From Sclerotinia nivalis (taxonomy: Eukaryota > Ascomycota > Leotiomycetes > Helotiales > Sclerotiniaceae), in NCBI GenBank assembly GCA_029531795.1, contig JAPEIS010000001.1, positions 1,240,001 to 1,304,000 on the forward strand: a DNA stretch of 64,000 bases, read 5' to 3'. Under the pieces are notes generated by a model that worked only from the letters and a program-made list of their open reading frames with translations, was not told where the DNA came from and ran no database searches. Positions 1-12,054 of this stretch are shown here, piece after piece (position 1 is the stretch's first letter; every line of letters begins with the position of its first letter). Position numbers and translations under genes: made by a program.

Positions 1-1168
1 ATCTTATTGGTAGTTACAAGAGCTTATCTCGAGTTTGAGCAGAAAGGCAATCATAATGAATGTTTTCGCATTTTAATAGGTATACTACTGTAGCTGTTTC
101 TGGGGATGAAGTTGATTCTATCCTACAATCCTCCGGCACGGAAAAACAACCTTAGAAGGGTCCACCTGCCAACTTACGATTTAACCTAATTAGGCGATAT
201 ATCAGCAGAATTCCATTTCCAGGGTGCTTTTTAAGCTATGTAAGAGAGTATTAGGGTATTTTCAAATTGATATAGGCTATTAAGCCCTGAATTGTGTCAA
301 GGCGGTGACCTAATTAGGGTAGGCAGTCAGCTTAGTTTGGCCCTGTGGATCCTTCTACGGCATTCACCAACCAATCAACAAAGAAGCGGGGCCGGATCTC
401 AACCATTTTCCCGGTGGGTTATGTAACACACGGTCGGAAAAGGTATCTTGGTGGAGGTCTGTTCCGTTCCGCCAGAAAAGTCAACACACTCACGGTAAGG
501 TCAGATTCAAGCTTTAACCGTATTGATTCTATCGTAATGCTTGACAATCCATTGGCGATAGATTACGGTCCAGGTGAGAAAAGAGGGCAAGATCTACGAA
601 ATCCTTGTTGGATTTCATCTGAAAAGGGTATACGATACGTTCAGGTGTTGAGATCCAAAACTTCCTTTCGTTCGCGAGTGCTTTGGGCCATAATTACAAT
701 CTCATTGTTTTTATTCTTTCGAAGCAACTCATTAATAACACTGTATCCTTATGTTGATTAGGGCATTTTTCATTTCCTTTCCAATATATGATTACGATAG
801 TACATACAGTCAGTCATTGAAGCCTCTTTTCGCGAGTAACAAGTGGAATCGTTTGCGCCCGGATCTCAAGTTACGTACAATTAGCACAACATTCGAAACT
901 TGCGACGAAGCAGATGTACTTTTAGGTTTCATTCACATCTATTACTTTTTTACAAAAGATTCTTTCGGTGGCAAATTGTTACATTGTTACATCGTTACAA
1001 TTTCACAGGCATTTTATGCTACCTTCCTATTTTCATTGAAACTTCAGTCAGCCTGGGAAGGATTGCGGAGGCGGCGCATTTCTCGATCCGACCCCACCCG
1101 CCATTTAAGTACTTGACACTCTGCCAACATATGCCAATTCTTAGAGTAGTTCTAATTTGTCCGTCTTC
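1..1168. other. Intergenic, no supported gene
   Basis: AT-rich sequence upstream of the P450. The open frames at 345-761 (begins at GTG) and 751-1116 (begins at ATG) have no recognisable domain or coding bias. The last few hundred bases presumably hold the P450 promoter, but I see no site I can name. Confidence 0.6.
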
Positions 1169-2933
1169 ATGTCGTCTATTCCCTTTAAAAGACTACTGGT
1201 CTTACCGACCACTCTTTCGTATGCACTGGTTCAATATAAACCAGATGCATTGTCATCCTCACGCCCAAGTTACCTAGGAACATTTGTGCAACTATATCTG
1301 TTACAGTTCATAGGGTTTGTGATATGGAGAGTGATCTTATATCCTTTCTATTTTTCACCACTTAGACATTTGCCAACGCCGAAAGGTGGTAGTTGGTGGA
1401 ATGGTCAATGGAAGAGAATTTCTGGAGAGCCGACTGGACAGCCTATGCTTGACTGGTATGCTTCAATCCTTATATACTCACACATATATCTAATGATGTA
1501 ATAGGATAGAGGAAGTTCCAAATGATGGAATCATACGATATTTGGGGATCTTAAATTCGGAGCGAGTTATGGTCACAAATGCCAAAGCGCTCAGCGAAGT
1601 TCTTACCACTAAAAATTATGACTTCGTCAAACCGTCTACTGTTCGCCTCGGAATAGGGCGTCTCCTTGGAATTGGAGTTCTTTTGGCGGAGGGGGATGAA
1701 CATAAAGTACAGAGAAAAAACCTCATGCCCGCATTCGCATTTCGGCATGTTAAGAATTTGTATTCCGTTTTCTGGGATAAATCTTGTGAAGGGTTAAAAG
1801 CCATGACCACGGAAGTCAAGGCGAAAGAATGCGGCGATATTCCCAACGATATGATCGGAGAAAAGAATGGAAATGATGAAAATATTGACCAGCCAGAGAA
1901 GGGTGTGGCCATCATAGAAGCCATGCAGTGGGCAAGTAGAATAACACTGGACATAATCGGAGCCGCTGGCCTGGGCAAAGATTTTGGTGCCATCAAGGAC
2001 CCTGATACATTACTCAATAGGACTTATAGGACTGTCTTCAAGCCAACACGCTCTGCGCAGATTCTTGGATTCCTCCAGCTTTTCCTACCTGGATGGTTCG
2101 TGAAAAGGATACCCATCAAGAGAAATGGAGAGATCGAGGGAGCTGCAGAAACTATCAGATCCGTTTGTAGAGATCTCATTCGCGAGAAAAAAGCGAAGCT
2201 AGAGAAAAAAGAGCTGACTGATGTGGATATTCTAAGTGTCGCACTGGAGAGTGGAGGCTTTCCCGATGAAAACCTCATTGATCAACTTATGACTTTCCTA
2301 GCAGCTGGCCACGAGACCACTGCGAGTGCGATGGCTTGGGCAATTTATCTACTCTGCGCATATCCAGAAGTCCAATCTCGTCTTCGGGAGGAAGTCCGTG
2401 CAAAACTTCCTAGTCCAGACTCAACTGCTACTGTCACAAACCAGGATATCGATTACATGCCTTATCTAAACGCTGTCTGTAACGAAATCCTCCGCTATTT
2501 TCCACCTGTTCCTCTCACTCTTCGTGAAGCCGCTGTTGATACGATTATTTCCGGCCATCGAATTCCCAAGGGCACACGTGTAATGCTTATTCCATGGGCC
2601 ATCAACAAAGACGAAAAGATGTGGGGTCCTGCTGCGCGGAAGTTCAACCCTGATAGATGGTTGCCCGAGAATGGCGAGTCTCATAATACGAGCGGAGGAA
2701 GCTCAAGTAATTATGCGTTTCTTACTTTTTTGCATGGGCCAAGAAGTTGCATTGGGCAAACATTTGCGAAAGCGGAGTTTGCAATTTTGTTGGCGACCTG
2801 GATTGGGAGGTTTGAGTTTGAGTTGAGGGATAAGAAAATGATGGATGAGAAGAATTTGGATATTAAAGGGGGAGTAACGGCCAAACCGGCAAAGGGTCTG
2901 TATGTTAAGGTTAAGGTTATTGAGGGTTGGTAG
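1169..2933 (+). CDS. Cytochrome P450 monooxygenase
   Basis: Heme-thiolate monooxygenase of 571 residues in two exons, 1169-1455 and 1505-2933, around a 49-bp GT-AG intron (1456-1504). The join restores the segment DWIEEVPNDGIIRYLGIL. The ATG at 1169 gives a hydrophobic N-terminal anchor (about residues 36-58), expected for an ER-bound P450, followed by the proline hinge LPTPKG. Conserved landmarks are intact: the I-helix oxygen-binding motif AAGHETT (about 362-368), the K-helix ExxR in NEILR (about 422-426), the FNPDRW (PERF-like) segment, and the heme loop FLHGPRSCIG (about 504-513) with its axial cysteine. Length is normal for fungal P450s. It stands alone: no synthase or other tailoring gene lies beside it, so the substrate cannot be inferred. 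The CYP family assignment needs a search. Confidence 0.93.
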
Positions 2934-4328
2934 AAATTGGGGGTTGGAAATGGTAAAACGTGCGGAGACGGGATGGGTTTGCACATAAATCACATACACT
3001 CTACCACTTTTAAACTGTGTACAGTTATATGGCGTTATGGATGATGTTTAGTTTGTTCCAAGATTTTTCAAAATTTCGAGGTCTCGTTTTTCGCAACTGA
3101 GAAAATGTGATGTTCGATTATTCCAAGCTCTCCGCTCTCTTAAACTGACAAGGTTTGTTTGTCCTGGTGACTCGCCAGACACGACTTCCAGTTTCCGAGT
3201 AGATTTGCACCTTTCCAGATAACTTGCACTCGTGTCCCACATGTTAATTTTATGGAATCCAGTGAAGTTCTACTCATCATAACCTAAAATAGTGGGAATA
3301 TCTAGATCGGAATCATTGCCGCGTCTTGTGGTAGCATAGGACTTTGATGAACCGTATTTTTCTCCGCTGAATTCAATGTGGGGATTGGGGCAGCTGGCTA
3401 GGTATTTTTTGGATATTTGATCTTCCTGGTTTTTTTGTATTGAGTGAGAGATTGGTGAGCTCGGATTCGGTGTAATTTGATGGATGTTTGGTGTGTAAGT
3501 AATGGTTGGTTTGCGGTGGAGCAGATGCAAATGTGGATGAGGAGCCGTGTATCCAGACTCGCGATTGTAGTTCAAAAAATGATGGACTTTTGGATATTGA
3601 AATCATTGGAATGATGAAATTATCTAAAATAATGGGATAATTTTGAATATTGGAATGATTTAGAATATTTGAACTATTTAGATAAATGAAGTATTTTGAC
3701 AAAAATAGAAATTCCACATCTAGCCTGTCAGTCTGGAACATTGGACACTCTGATGAGGATATATATATCGATCTAGAAAAAGGGATGTGTAGCTACTGGT
3801 TGTGACTAAAGGCCTTGGTGGTGATCTGGGACATCACCAAAAGTGGTACGTCTCTAGTCCCATCCACTGCTCAAAGCCACACCACCTGAGGACTGCTTGC
3901 ATGCCGGTGTAGAAATGCTCAGAGGTAAGAATATCAACGGGTCAAATCTCGACTGTAATCTCATGTCACATTCGGAACAGTATATGAGAGGTGCTGGGTG
4001 CTTGGACCGTTGGAGCTCTAACTCCATTTTTATAAAGGTATCAATGGATTACAGAAAAATAATGAAAAATCCCCTCCACATAACTGAACAACATTGTTAT
4101 AACTTTTCTTTCGCACATCACAATTTTATGAAGTGGACTGGGAAATGTCTTGTGTTGTTCTAGTGTGCTCAAGTAAAGGTGGATTCCTAAGTCGCCGCCT
4201 CGCTTAACAGCCACATCAGAAATCATACCAAAAATTGTACAAAAACCACGATGATGCTCAATTTTATAGTTGTAAAGGCAAAACTGATGCCAAAACACAG
4301 CACAAAAAGACGCAGAATGGCAAAAGCG
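2934..4328. other. Intergenic, no supported gene
   Basis: AT-rich. The short minus-strand frames (for example 3270-3741) look like low-complexity noise, rich in N, S and P, with no family resemblance. No repeat stands out. Confidence 0.6.
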
Positions 4329-4424
4329 TGGAGAACTTGGGAATCGAACCCAAGACCTTTCCTAGTCTACTGTTGTGATACCACAAAGTGCGAAAGGAAT
4401 GTTATACCCCTAAACCAGATCCCC
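4329..4424 (-). tRNA. tRNA-Ala (anticodon CGC) with a 24-nt intron
   Basis: On the minus strand the sequence folds as a tRNA. The acceptor stem is GGGGATC with GTTCTCC and discriminator A, and it includes the G3:U70 wobble pair that identifies alanine tRNAs. The D-arm holds an A box (TGGTTTAGGGG). The anticodon stem is TTCCT/AGGAA. The T-arm is TTGGG-TTCGATT-CCCAA and carries a perfect B box. The anticodon loop begins TTCGCA, giving anticodon CGC, and is interrupted after position 37 by a 24-nt intron, the canonical place for nuclear tRNA introns. A TTTT run just past the 3' end fits a Pol III terminator. One acceptor mismatch (6:67) is present, so a slightly degenerate copy is possible. Confidence 0.85.
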
Positions 4425-4778
4425 ATTGTAGTCAGTTGTCGGAATTAGAGTAATTATCAATATATACAGTTCATAGTTAAGTCAAGTGAGTGCACGGACC
4501 AGCTGCACGGACCAATCATATAGTTAGGCATTCGAGATGATTAGACCAAGTGATTATACAATTGAAGCTGTAATAGAACTGAGGCTCACCGCCTGCGGTC
4601 ACGTGCATAGCCCAGCAACTCAGACCTTTGTGCCTTATCTTAGCGCCTTCTAGCTATCAATGAATTTCTCCGATTCCCTAATTTTTTTAAAAGATCATCC
4701 ATACATTCCTTCACATATAGAGATTCATTGCCAAGTAAATCTTATGGTATTGAGTCGAATTCAGGTACTACCATAGAT
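4425..4778. other. Intergenic; upstream region of the RRM protein gene
   Basis: About 350 bp between the tRNA and the next ATG. No further gene is seen. It presumably holds the promoter and 5' UTR of the next gene. Confidence 0.5.
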
Positions 4779-6653
4779 ATGTCCTCAACTTCCGAATACA
4801 CAAGGTTACACATAACCCCACTCAACCCCAACCTCCTCACTACCATAATACCTCCGTCAATCCTCCCCAATGCAAAGAACATCTCCTACCATACTCTCGA
4901 AACTTTCCAAGATAAAGCTTACGGCTTCGTTGACCTTCCTACCATGGACGCCGAAAAGTTAAAAAAGAAGCTCCATGGCTCCATATTAAAAGGTTCAAAG
5001 ATCCGTATCGAAACCGCCAGGCCAGCGAAAGATCTAAGCCCAGTAGACGAGCCAGAAGAAGCGCCCAAACGACAAAGAGAAAGAAAAGATCCAAGCAAAA
5101 AGCGCAAACGTGGAGAGGAAACTATACCTGCTGCAGTAATTGGAGATAGGAAAGTTAAGAGGGGTTGGACTACAACAGCTGCGGATATCAGCAAAACCAA
5201 GAAGCAATCAAAGGAACTTAAGAATGTTGTCAAGTCGAAATATACTACGAATGAGGAGTGCTTGTTCAAGACGGTATTACCGCCAAATGTTGCGGCACAT
5301 ACAAAGGCTACGAGCGGTGAGAAATCGAGTAGGAGGAGTAAGAAAGGTAGAGGTATTATCGTACACGAGTTTGCCAAAAGTACGAAATATGCTACCTTCT
5401 TAAGAAGTACTACCGGAGGTACAAAGGTGAAAACTGCAGTGGAGTTTGTGGACGGTAAGGGGTGGGTAGATGAGGATGGTAATGTGGTGGAGGAAGTAGT
5501 GAAAAGGGTGCGGAAGAATCAGAAACCACAAAAGGAGAAGCCCGCTAAGGAAGAAGCAATGGACCAAGATGGTGATAATGGTAGTGCTTCGGATCAAGAT
5601 AAATCTTCAGAAGAACAATCTTCTTCGAATGAATCTGATTTCGAGGAGCGAGTAATGAAGAAAGTGAAACGGGCATCAGAAGTCGAGAGTAGCAGCTCAT
5701 CAGACTCAGAGAGTTCTGCCGATGAAAACGAGTATATCAAACCACAATCAATATCTGAAGACTCTGGGAAGCCGACAGCAGTCGATGCTAATGAGCTTCC
5801 AATCGAGGCAGAGAGTTCTTCAGATAGTGAAAACTCATCGGAGGAAAAAGAGGCACATGTCAATTCGGACCAGCCAAAAGTCTCTAAAACTGGAGCTGGA
5901 GCTGAATCAGAAAATGATGCATCATCATCAGGCTCTGACAAATCCTCGGATTCTGAGTCATCGGATTCCTCCGACGACGACTCGGAAGACGGAGATCTAC
6001 CATCTATTGCAGCCTCTCCTCGGAACCCCTCCGCATCCACACCATCAACCATGCCACCACCCATCTCAACCAATACTCCGGAAACCAAAACAGTCAGACC
6101 TCAGTCATCCGCTGGCTTGAGTATCAAGATACCCTCCCCTATACCTCATGCAACCTCTATTCCCACAGAGGTCCATCCTCTCGAAGCTCTTTACAAACGC
6201 CCCAAACCTAATTCTGACTCCATCTCCGATGAGCCCAAACCCGAAACCAAATCAAACTCCTTTAGTTTCTTTGGTGCTGATGACGAAGATTCCGATATTG
6301 GCGAGGAACCCAGTCAAATCCCTTTAACACCCTTCAGCCAACGTGATTTCGAATATCGAGGCTTACGAAGCGCAGCACCGACTCCTGACACCGCTTACGT
6401 CAATAAGAGATTTGTATGGCCAGGTGGAAACGAGGATGATATCGGTGATGATGGCAATTCTCCGACCCCGAAAGAGTCGGTAAGTGGAAAAATCATATTT
6501 AAGGAAAAGGAATCAGAAGAGGCGCCTGAAAGTGATTTTCAGAACTGGTTTTATGAGCACAGAGGAGAGAATACGAGAGGGTGGAAGAAGCGGAGAAAGA
6601 CTGTTGCTAAGGAGCAAAGGCATAGGGAGAACAAAAAGAGGAGTCGTGCTTAG
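4779..6653 (+). CDS. RRM-like, acidic/serine-rich nuclear or nucleolar protein
   Basis: Single-exon gene of 624 residues. I start it at the first in-frame ATG (4779), because the upstream in-frame extension begins only with TTG. Residues about 6-80 look like one divergent RNA-recognition motif, with RNP2-like RLHITPL and RNP1-like KAYGFVDL. A lysine/arginine block follows (KRQRERKDPSKKRKRGEE, likely nuclear localisation), then long serine/glutamate/aspartate tracts like those of SRP40/Nopp140-type nucleolar proteins. The basic C-terminus, with QNWFYEHRGENTRGWKKRR, resembles the tail of fungal NOP8/NOL8-like and SRP40-annotated proteins. Ribosome biogenesis in the nucleolus is the likely role, but that is inference from composition and a weak RRM. 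Confidence 0.8.
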   Translation: MSSTSEYTRLHITPLNPNLLTTIIPPSILPNAKNISYHTLETFQDKAYGFVDLPTMDAEKLKKKLHGSILKGSKIRIETARPAKDLSPVDEPEEAPKRQRERKDPSKKRKRGEETIPAAVIGDRKVKRGWTTTAADISKTKKQSKELKNVVKSKYTTNEECLFKTVLPPNVAAHTKATSGEKSSRRSKKGRGIIVHEFAKSTKYATFLRSTTGGTKVKTAVEFVDGKGWVDEDGNVVEEVVKRVRKNQKPQKEKPAKEEAMDQDGDNGSASDQDKSSEEQSSSNESDFEERVMKKVKRASEVESSSSSDSESSADENEYIKPQSISEDSGKPTAVDANELPIEAESSSDSENSSEEKEAHVNSDQPKVSKTGAGAESENDASSSGSDKSSDSESSDSSDDDSEDGDLPSIAASPRNPSASTPSTMPPPISTNTPETKTVRPQSSAGLSIKIPSPIPHATSIPTEVHPLEALYKRPKPNSDSISDEPKPETKSNSFSFFGADDEDSDIGEEPSQIPLTPFSQRDFEYRGLRSAAPTPDTAYVNKRFVWPGGNEDDIGDDGNSPTPKESVSGKIIFKEKESEEAPESDFQNWFYEHRGENTRGWKKRRKTVAKEQRHRENKKRSRA

Positions 6654-7982
6654 TTTTCTATTACCCTGTATTTAGTCATGGATGAATCTCCTTTGTCGGA
6701 TACCTTGCATAATGAACTGTTGGCTTTTCAATCTCTTATCTTGTCAGCTTCCATATAAGTTCTTAGTATAATACCATATTTCAATCATCCCCACACCATC
6801 ACCATTAATGTCGCAGTAAAAAGCATTAATCACATCACAATCCACACACAGCACAGCACAGCATGGCACAGCAAAATGGCGGAAACCCATAAGGGCATTT
6901 TCGATTCTCTCAGTCCAACGAAAGTCAAACCGAAAACCACGAAAAGAAATCCCTCAAAACAGTTAAACCTCCTTGCCATCGAAAGTCCAACCATCTCTCT
7001 CTCGATCCCTCAAATTCCCATTTATATTTATTCTTTTCCGCAATTTCCACAAACTCGGATGCTAACGCATTTTTAGAACCTCAAATTAATATTCACTCAT
7101 CTCGTGCCAAATAGCCTTCACCGTACGTATTATATGAGTATGTTTTTTTGTTCCTCGCTTCCTTGGTTTCTTTCTTTTAAATTTTCTTTTTCTCTCCTTT
7201 TGTGTGTGTGCGGTGCAATGATTGTATGTTTGCGCCATTTTCAAATCCGTAGGGACTGTTGTACAAGTCGCAAGTAAGTCTAGCTTTTGGGTGGTGAAAG
7301 AGCCGCTGTGTCTTGAGTCCTCTCGAGATATTGTGTCGAATCATGCAGAACGCAGTTCAATGCCAATAGTATCGAAAGTATACCGACCAGGAAAAATTCC
7401 AAATGAGTGTGTCTAGCCTTCAGCCGATCTAGTAATCATTATCCGAGTCCAGTTATTTCACGATATCAAATCGTAGAAGATCATACGTATCGTAGGCATC
7501 CTATCGCATTGCGTATATTTTGTGTTGTGACGAAAAAAGAAAGTGCATAATAGACCAGGTGGTCACCTAGTAGCGACTCCGGATCCTATGTCCGCGTAGT
7601 ATTAGATTTGAAGGGAAAAACTCTCATGCATAAACTCTGAATATAGAAAAAGTCGCAGATGGTAGGTTTGTACTTGTACAGGGTATTGTGTATTCAAACA
7701 ATTGTGATCGATTGTCCAAGAAAATTCCTTCTCTGTCTTTCTGTCGGGACCTTTCCGAAAAGTTCTGATGAAAGATGGAGATGGAAGATTTGAAGCTCGA
7801 ACGAGATGAAGGTGAGAAAAATGCAAATAAAAGCAAACGTAACTTTTGAACATTACTTCTTTTTCCTGATGGAACGGAAGTAGGTTGAATGAGTTGTAAG
7901 AGCAGTAGAGTGTTAGATGGCTGTTCGCCGCAGATGAGATCCAATAGCCACTAAGTTCGGAGTGAAGGATGAGGGTGGGAAA
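6654..7982. other. Intergenic, no supported gene
   Basis: About 1.3 kb between convergent genes. An ATG frame at 6876-7076 follows a short CACAGCACAG repeat, but its composition (S, I, P, K) and lack of a family match argue against a gene. Otherwise 3' UTRs. Confidence 0.5.
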
Positions 7983-10928
7983 TCATTCGTACGCACGACC
8001 CTTTCCCTTGCCACTACCTGTGTAGTACGTAGCTGGTAAAGTTTCCATGTTGCCAGGACTGTTATCACCATTGTCGTTCATACTATCGCGATAGGGGTTT
8101 CGTGAGGCAAAGGTAGAATCAGTCAGATCGATATTATCTAATGCAGAGCTGTCCCCGGTATTCATTCTGGAAAGCATACTACCACCAGTAGCCTGCGGTG
8201 CTGTACGATTGTCAATGGCCTCCGGTCTGCGACGAGGATTATTGCTACCACTGTTGCTTGCAACGGCAGGTCCAGCTTCCAAGTTATCTTCACGCGATCC
8301 GTACTGTCTAAGTCTTCCATTCACGACACGCTTGTGACAGACCTTGGGTAGTCTATCACTAAGGTCAAGCGGAGGGGGAAACTGTTGTCCGAAAACGATC
8401 TGCTCACTCTGGTGAGTGAGACTCTTCTCCAATTTCTCTAGCGGACCCTCAGTCTCGACGCGTTTGAGGATAGGTGGCATTGCCATGTCTAAGTCGATTC
8501 TTGAACTCATACAAGATGCGTTGGGACTACTGGGTACAAAAGTATCCACAGCCTGTCGCTGCTGTAGTCCTGCGGGTGTACGATGCAAGGGGTGGGCAGA
8601 TGGCATGTATGAATACACAGATGTCTGGGATGGTGCTGCAGACTCTATGGTGCCTCGGTCTCTGTTCCAAATATCCGTGATACCAAGTGAGGTCTGCAAG
8701 AAATGAAACTTAGTACTAGTCCTACGGAATGCTATGAAACCATGATTGATTGAAACAACTTGAACTTACCTCGGGAGCTGTAGTTTCTCCAAGGAGACTC
8801 TTCATCGCCAAGTCTCGATGAGGTGCAGCTGCTACCAGACTATCCCTACTTCTTACCGATGTCCAACTAGGAATTCCCATTGTACCGTAAGCCTCATCAG
8901 GCATAGAAGCGTTTGCTGAATGAGGTTCACTAAGTTTACTGGGTGTGTAATGATGGACTGAGAAATCATTGATGTTTCGAGGAGTTACTGGCTTCAAGAC
9001 AGCTTGTGGTAACGGCGTTAGGGGCGTCGCTGGATTCGCTACCATGTAGCCATAGTTTTCAATTTCCGGACTGTTTAAACGGGGAGGCTCGTAATGCGGT
9101 CCTTCTCCAGTGCCATACGTAGGAACCTGTTCGAATCCATGGTGAGCATTTGGTACTCTTTGGAATATCTCCATATTAGGCCGAAGAACCTCGGTATAGG
9201 AATTTTGGACTCGTTGGGGATTATCGAAAGTCGACAAGGCCTCCTGACGAATAATATTAGCACCAGGAACCATTTCGAAAGATCTTTGTCCGTGATGGCC
9301 GCTTTCCAGATCACCGCGTCCAATACTTCCATCCACAATCTCTCGGCTGCCAGCACGTCGTCTAAATCCGGCACGAGGATGATATGCACTTCCGCGGAAG
9401 ATCATGATACCAAAGGTTGTACCTCCAACGCACAGAAGGATCACACTCAGCACAAGCCACCAGATAACCACGACACTGATATTACTAGTGGATGACTGGT
9501 TGGATGTGCTCCTAATTGTAACGACGACACCAACGCTAACTGCAGTTGATAAAAGTCCAAATTGTGTGACGGCAAACGCAACCCAGCAATTAGAGGTAAG
9601 ACCTTGGAAGAAACTAATACCCCAATTATTATTGGAAGAAACGGTGCGTCGGACAAGATGAGGTTCTGCCAAGCGTCGCTCTAGAGCTAATCTCTCGTCC
9701 TGTTTTCTGGCGGCAAATTGCGCTCTAGCCTCCGCGGTCACTCTGATAGGAAGTGAAGGCCGGGCAGCAGGTCGCTGCGGTAATTCTGTGGGAAAAGCTG
9801 TCGATTTGGCATCCTTAGGACGAGGTGTTGAGGCACGATTTCCGTTATACGTCGACAAAAACAGACCGGTGTGCATGTCGCTTAGTCCCGAGTAGAGTTG
9901 ATTCTCAGAGATGGCAGAAACCGCCGTAGAATTGGGAGAAAACTTGCTTTTCTTAGTCTTCTTCTCTTTGCTCTTCTTTGATTTCGAATCTTTTTCGCCG
10001 GTGAGGACACCCAGTTGATCCACGTTGCTCTCCGGAACAGTCATCACATTGTATGGTACGGTGTTGGTGAATGATAATGTGCTCGATCCTCTAAATCTCG
10101 GGGTTGCATTATCTCCAGGACCTTTGGCAATTAACACAGGAGCCTGATGGGTACTACATGATTGAACTTGTTGATTTGCAGAAGGCTGTTGCACCGAAGC
10201 GGGACCGGTTATGAGAGTATCGTGACGCATCGAATAGGAGGGTGACTGGTGGTACTCATTATATGCGATCGAGCTATTCGGAGGAGTGCCTTCGCGACGA
10301 TGCTGCATTGATTGAATCTCATTCGCCGTATGAAACCCATCATCATATGTGCTTTCCATTTCAAAAGAATCCATATCGTTTGTAGATCCGCTAAGTCCGC
10401 GAGAATGACTGCCATGAAGCTGATTCCGAGTAATGTCATATGGATGCGGAGAAAACACAGAGGTACCTTGATTGTCCGTGAATATAGGTGAGTCTTTCTC
10501 CATTGGAGAATTAGCGGAGGTGTTTAATTGTCCACCTTTATCCTTAGGTGCAATCAGATACTCAAATAAATCTCCATTCGATGAACTCTGATTCACTTGT
10601 GTCAATTCTTTCTCCTTAAAAACACTGAGACTTTTGGAAAAAGCTCCCCGAGCCATTATTATCGATCGACTGTTAGACTTAAGAAGTGTTAGTAGACTCG
10701 GCTTTCAACTTTTGTAGTAGATATTGTTAAGTGGTGACTTACTCGACCGGTGCGCGCAGTAGATGGTCTCTCTGGACCAACGTCTCGAGAATGCGCACTT
10801 GACGATTGTAAATGAGGCGACTTCAAATGATGCGAATCATCAAAAGGATCTTCTGTTCGCTGCGATTTGATATTTATTGATCTATACGGAGGTTGTGGTC
10901 CTTGACCTCCTTTGTAGTTTCCATCCAT
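7983..10928 (-). CDS. Large orphan protein with two membrane helices and disordered arms
   Basis: Three exons on the minus strand: 10928-10743, 10677-8770 and 8693-7983. The introns are 65 bp (10678-10742) and 76 bp (8694-8769), both GTAAGT...AG, and both joins are in phase 0. The product is about 934 residues. Most of it is polar, Ser/Pro/Asn-rich and probably disordered. A lysine-rich stretch (KSKKSKEKKTKKSK) lies before the centre. In the middle (about residues 420-490) are two hydrophobic segments, CWVAFAVTQFGLLSTAVSVG and SVVVIWWLVLSVILLCVGG, separated by a short Ser/Thr/Asn loop. This suggests a hairpin membrane protein with long cytosolic arms. A helix rich in R, E and A just before the first segment may be amphipathic. 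I do not recognise the family and assign no function. Confidence 0.8.
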
Positions 10929-12054
10929 GTTTGCAGACCACGCGCGTTATAGTTTGTAAGTATAGTTCTTTTAACGGCCAAAGTGCAATTCTTAGGAAGT
11001 GGCTGTCGCAAGTAGTAAGTAGCAAGTAGCAGTTATGCGAAGATGATGTAGATGCATCCGAATATGATGTTTGGCAGAGAAGGAGGAGTGCTTGCGACCT
11101 TGCCGTAGTTCTTTCAAGGAAAAAGCTAAGAAGAAAGCCAAGAAAGGCCACTCAGGCAAATCGATGAGAGAGTTACAAAAGCTTGAGATGAGAATTAGAT
11201 CAGGTCTGGTACAAAAAGCATCTTGATTGGTATTGTGAAGAGGGGGTGGCAGTGTCCTTATGATAGTGGGAGATATAAGTCCGGGGAGTTCTATATTATC
11301 CGGGGCCAGATAGTTATCAAAGGCAAATAGAAAAGGTGGGACCACTCAAGATACAAAAAGAATATCAAGTTACTTTCTTTAGACGAGTGTATGGTCGGTG
11401 AATATTTTCAAGTTACTACAACAGTTGAGAGGGGAAGGAGGGGATGAATTTGAGGATTTGTATTTGTGGGAACACTGAGGAGGCTAGCCCTACTCTATGA
11501 TACTGGTAGTAAAGAAGCAAGAAGGTGAAGAAACGGCAAGTATAGATAGTATGTGAAAGATTGAAAGCCTTGTTGTTGTTTACATTGACTGAAACTAGTC
11601 AATCAGAAAAAAGTGTTCCTATATCGGCAATACCCGGGCCGGGTTGTTGTCATTGCCAGTTGCTATCACTTTCATTTTTTATCTTAAGCAGTATTTCACC
11701 ATCAATAATTTCTCTCTAAAGAGTTACTACTTTTCAAAGATTTCAAAAAGAAAGCTTCAGATCTTGTCACTGTCATCAATTTAATCTTTGTTCCTTTTTG
11801 AAGAACTTCGTACTCATCTGCCACCATCTTCAATGGTGAGGCTACTTGATAAGGTTTGTTCATTTCAACTTGAACAGCAGGGTATAAAATCTAATTTGAA
11901 GATTACAAATGGAGTGTTTAGAACAATCAACATCAGTCCACCCTTTTACTCCGTATGCACAGTATAATACAATATGGACAGAGAGTAGTGTAGGCAGGAT
12001 CTATATCAAAGCTAAACAGAAAACCCCTATCCAAACCACTCTACCTCTTTCTTT
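10929..12054. other. Intergenic; long leader of the orphan membrane-protein gene
   Basis: About 1.1 kb holding the presumed promoter and 5' UTR of the leftward gene and the 3' end of the ABC1-like gene. The frame at 11909-12178 starts with ATG, but it overlaps the last exon and last intron of the ABC1-like gene on the other strand and has no family features. Confidence 0.5.

Noticed and set aside
345..1116. Two open frames upstream of the P450
   Set aside because: The first starts at GTG, the second has no codon pattern or family feature, and neither connects to the P450 by a splice.
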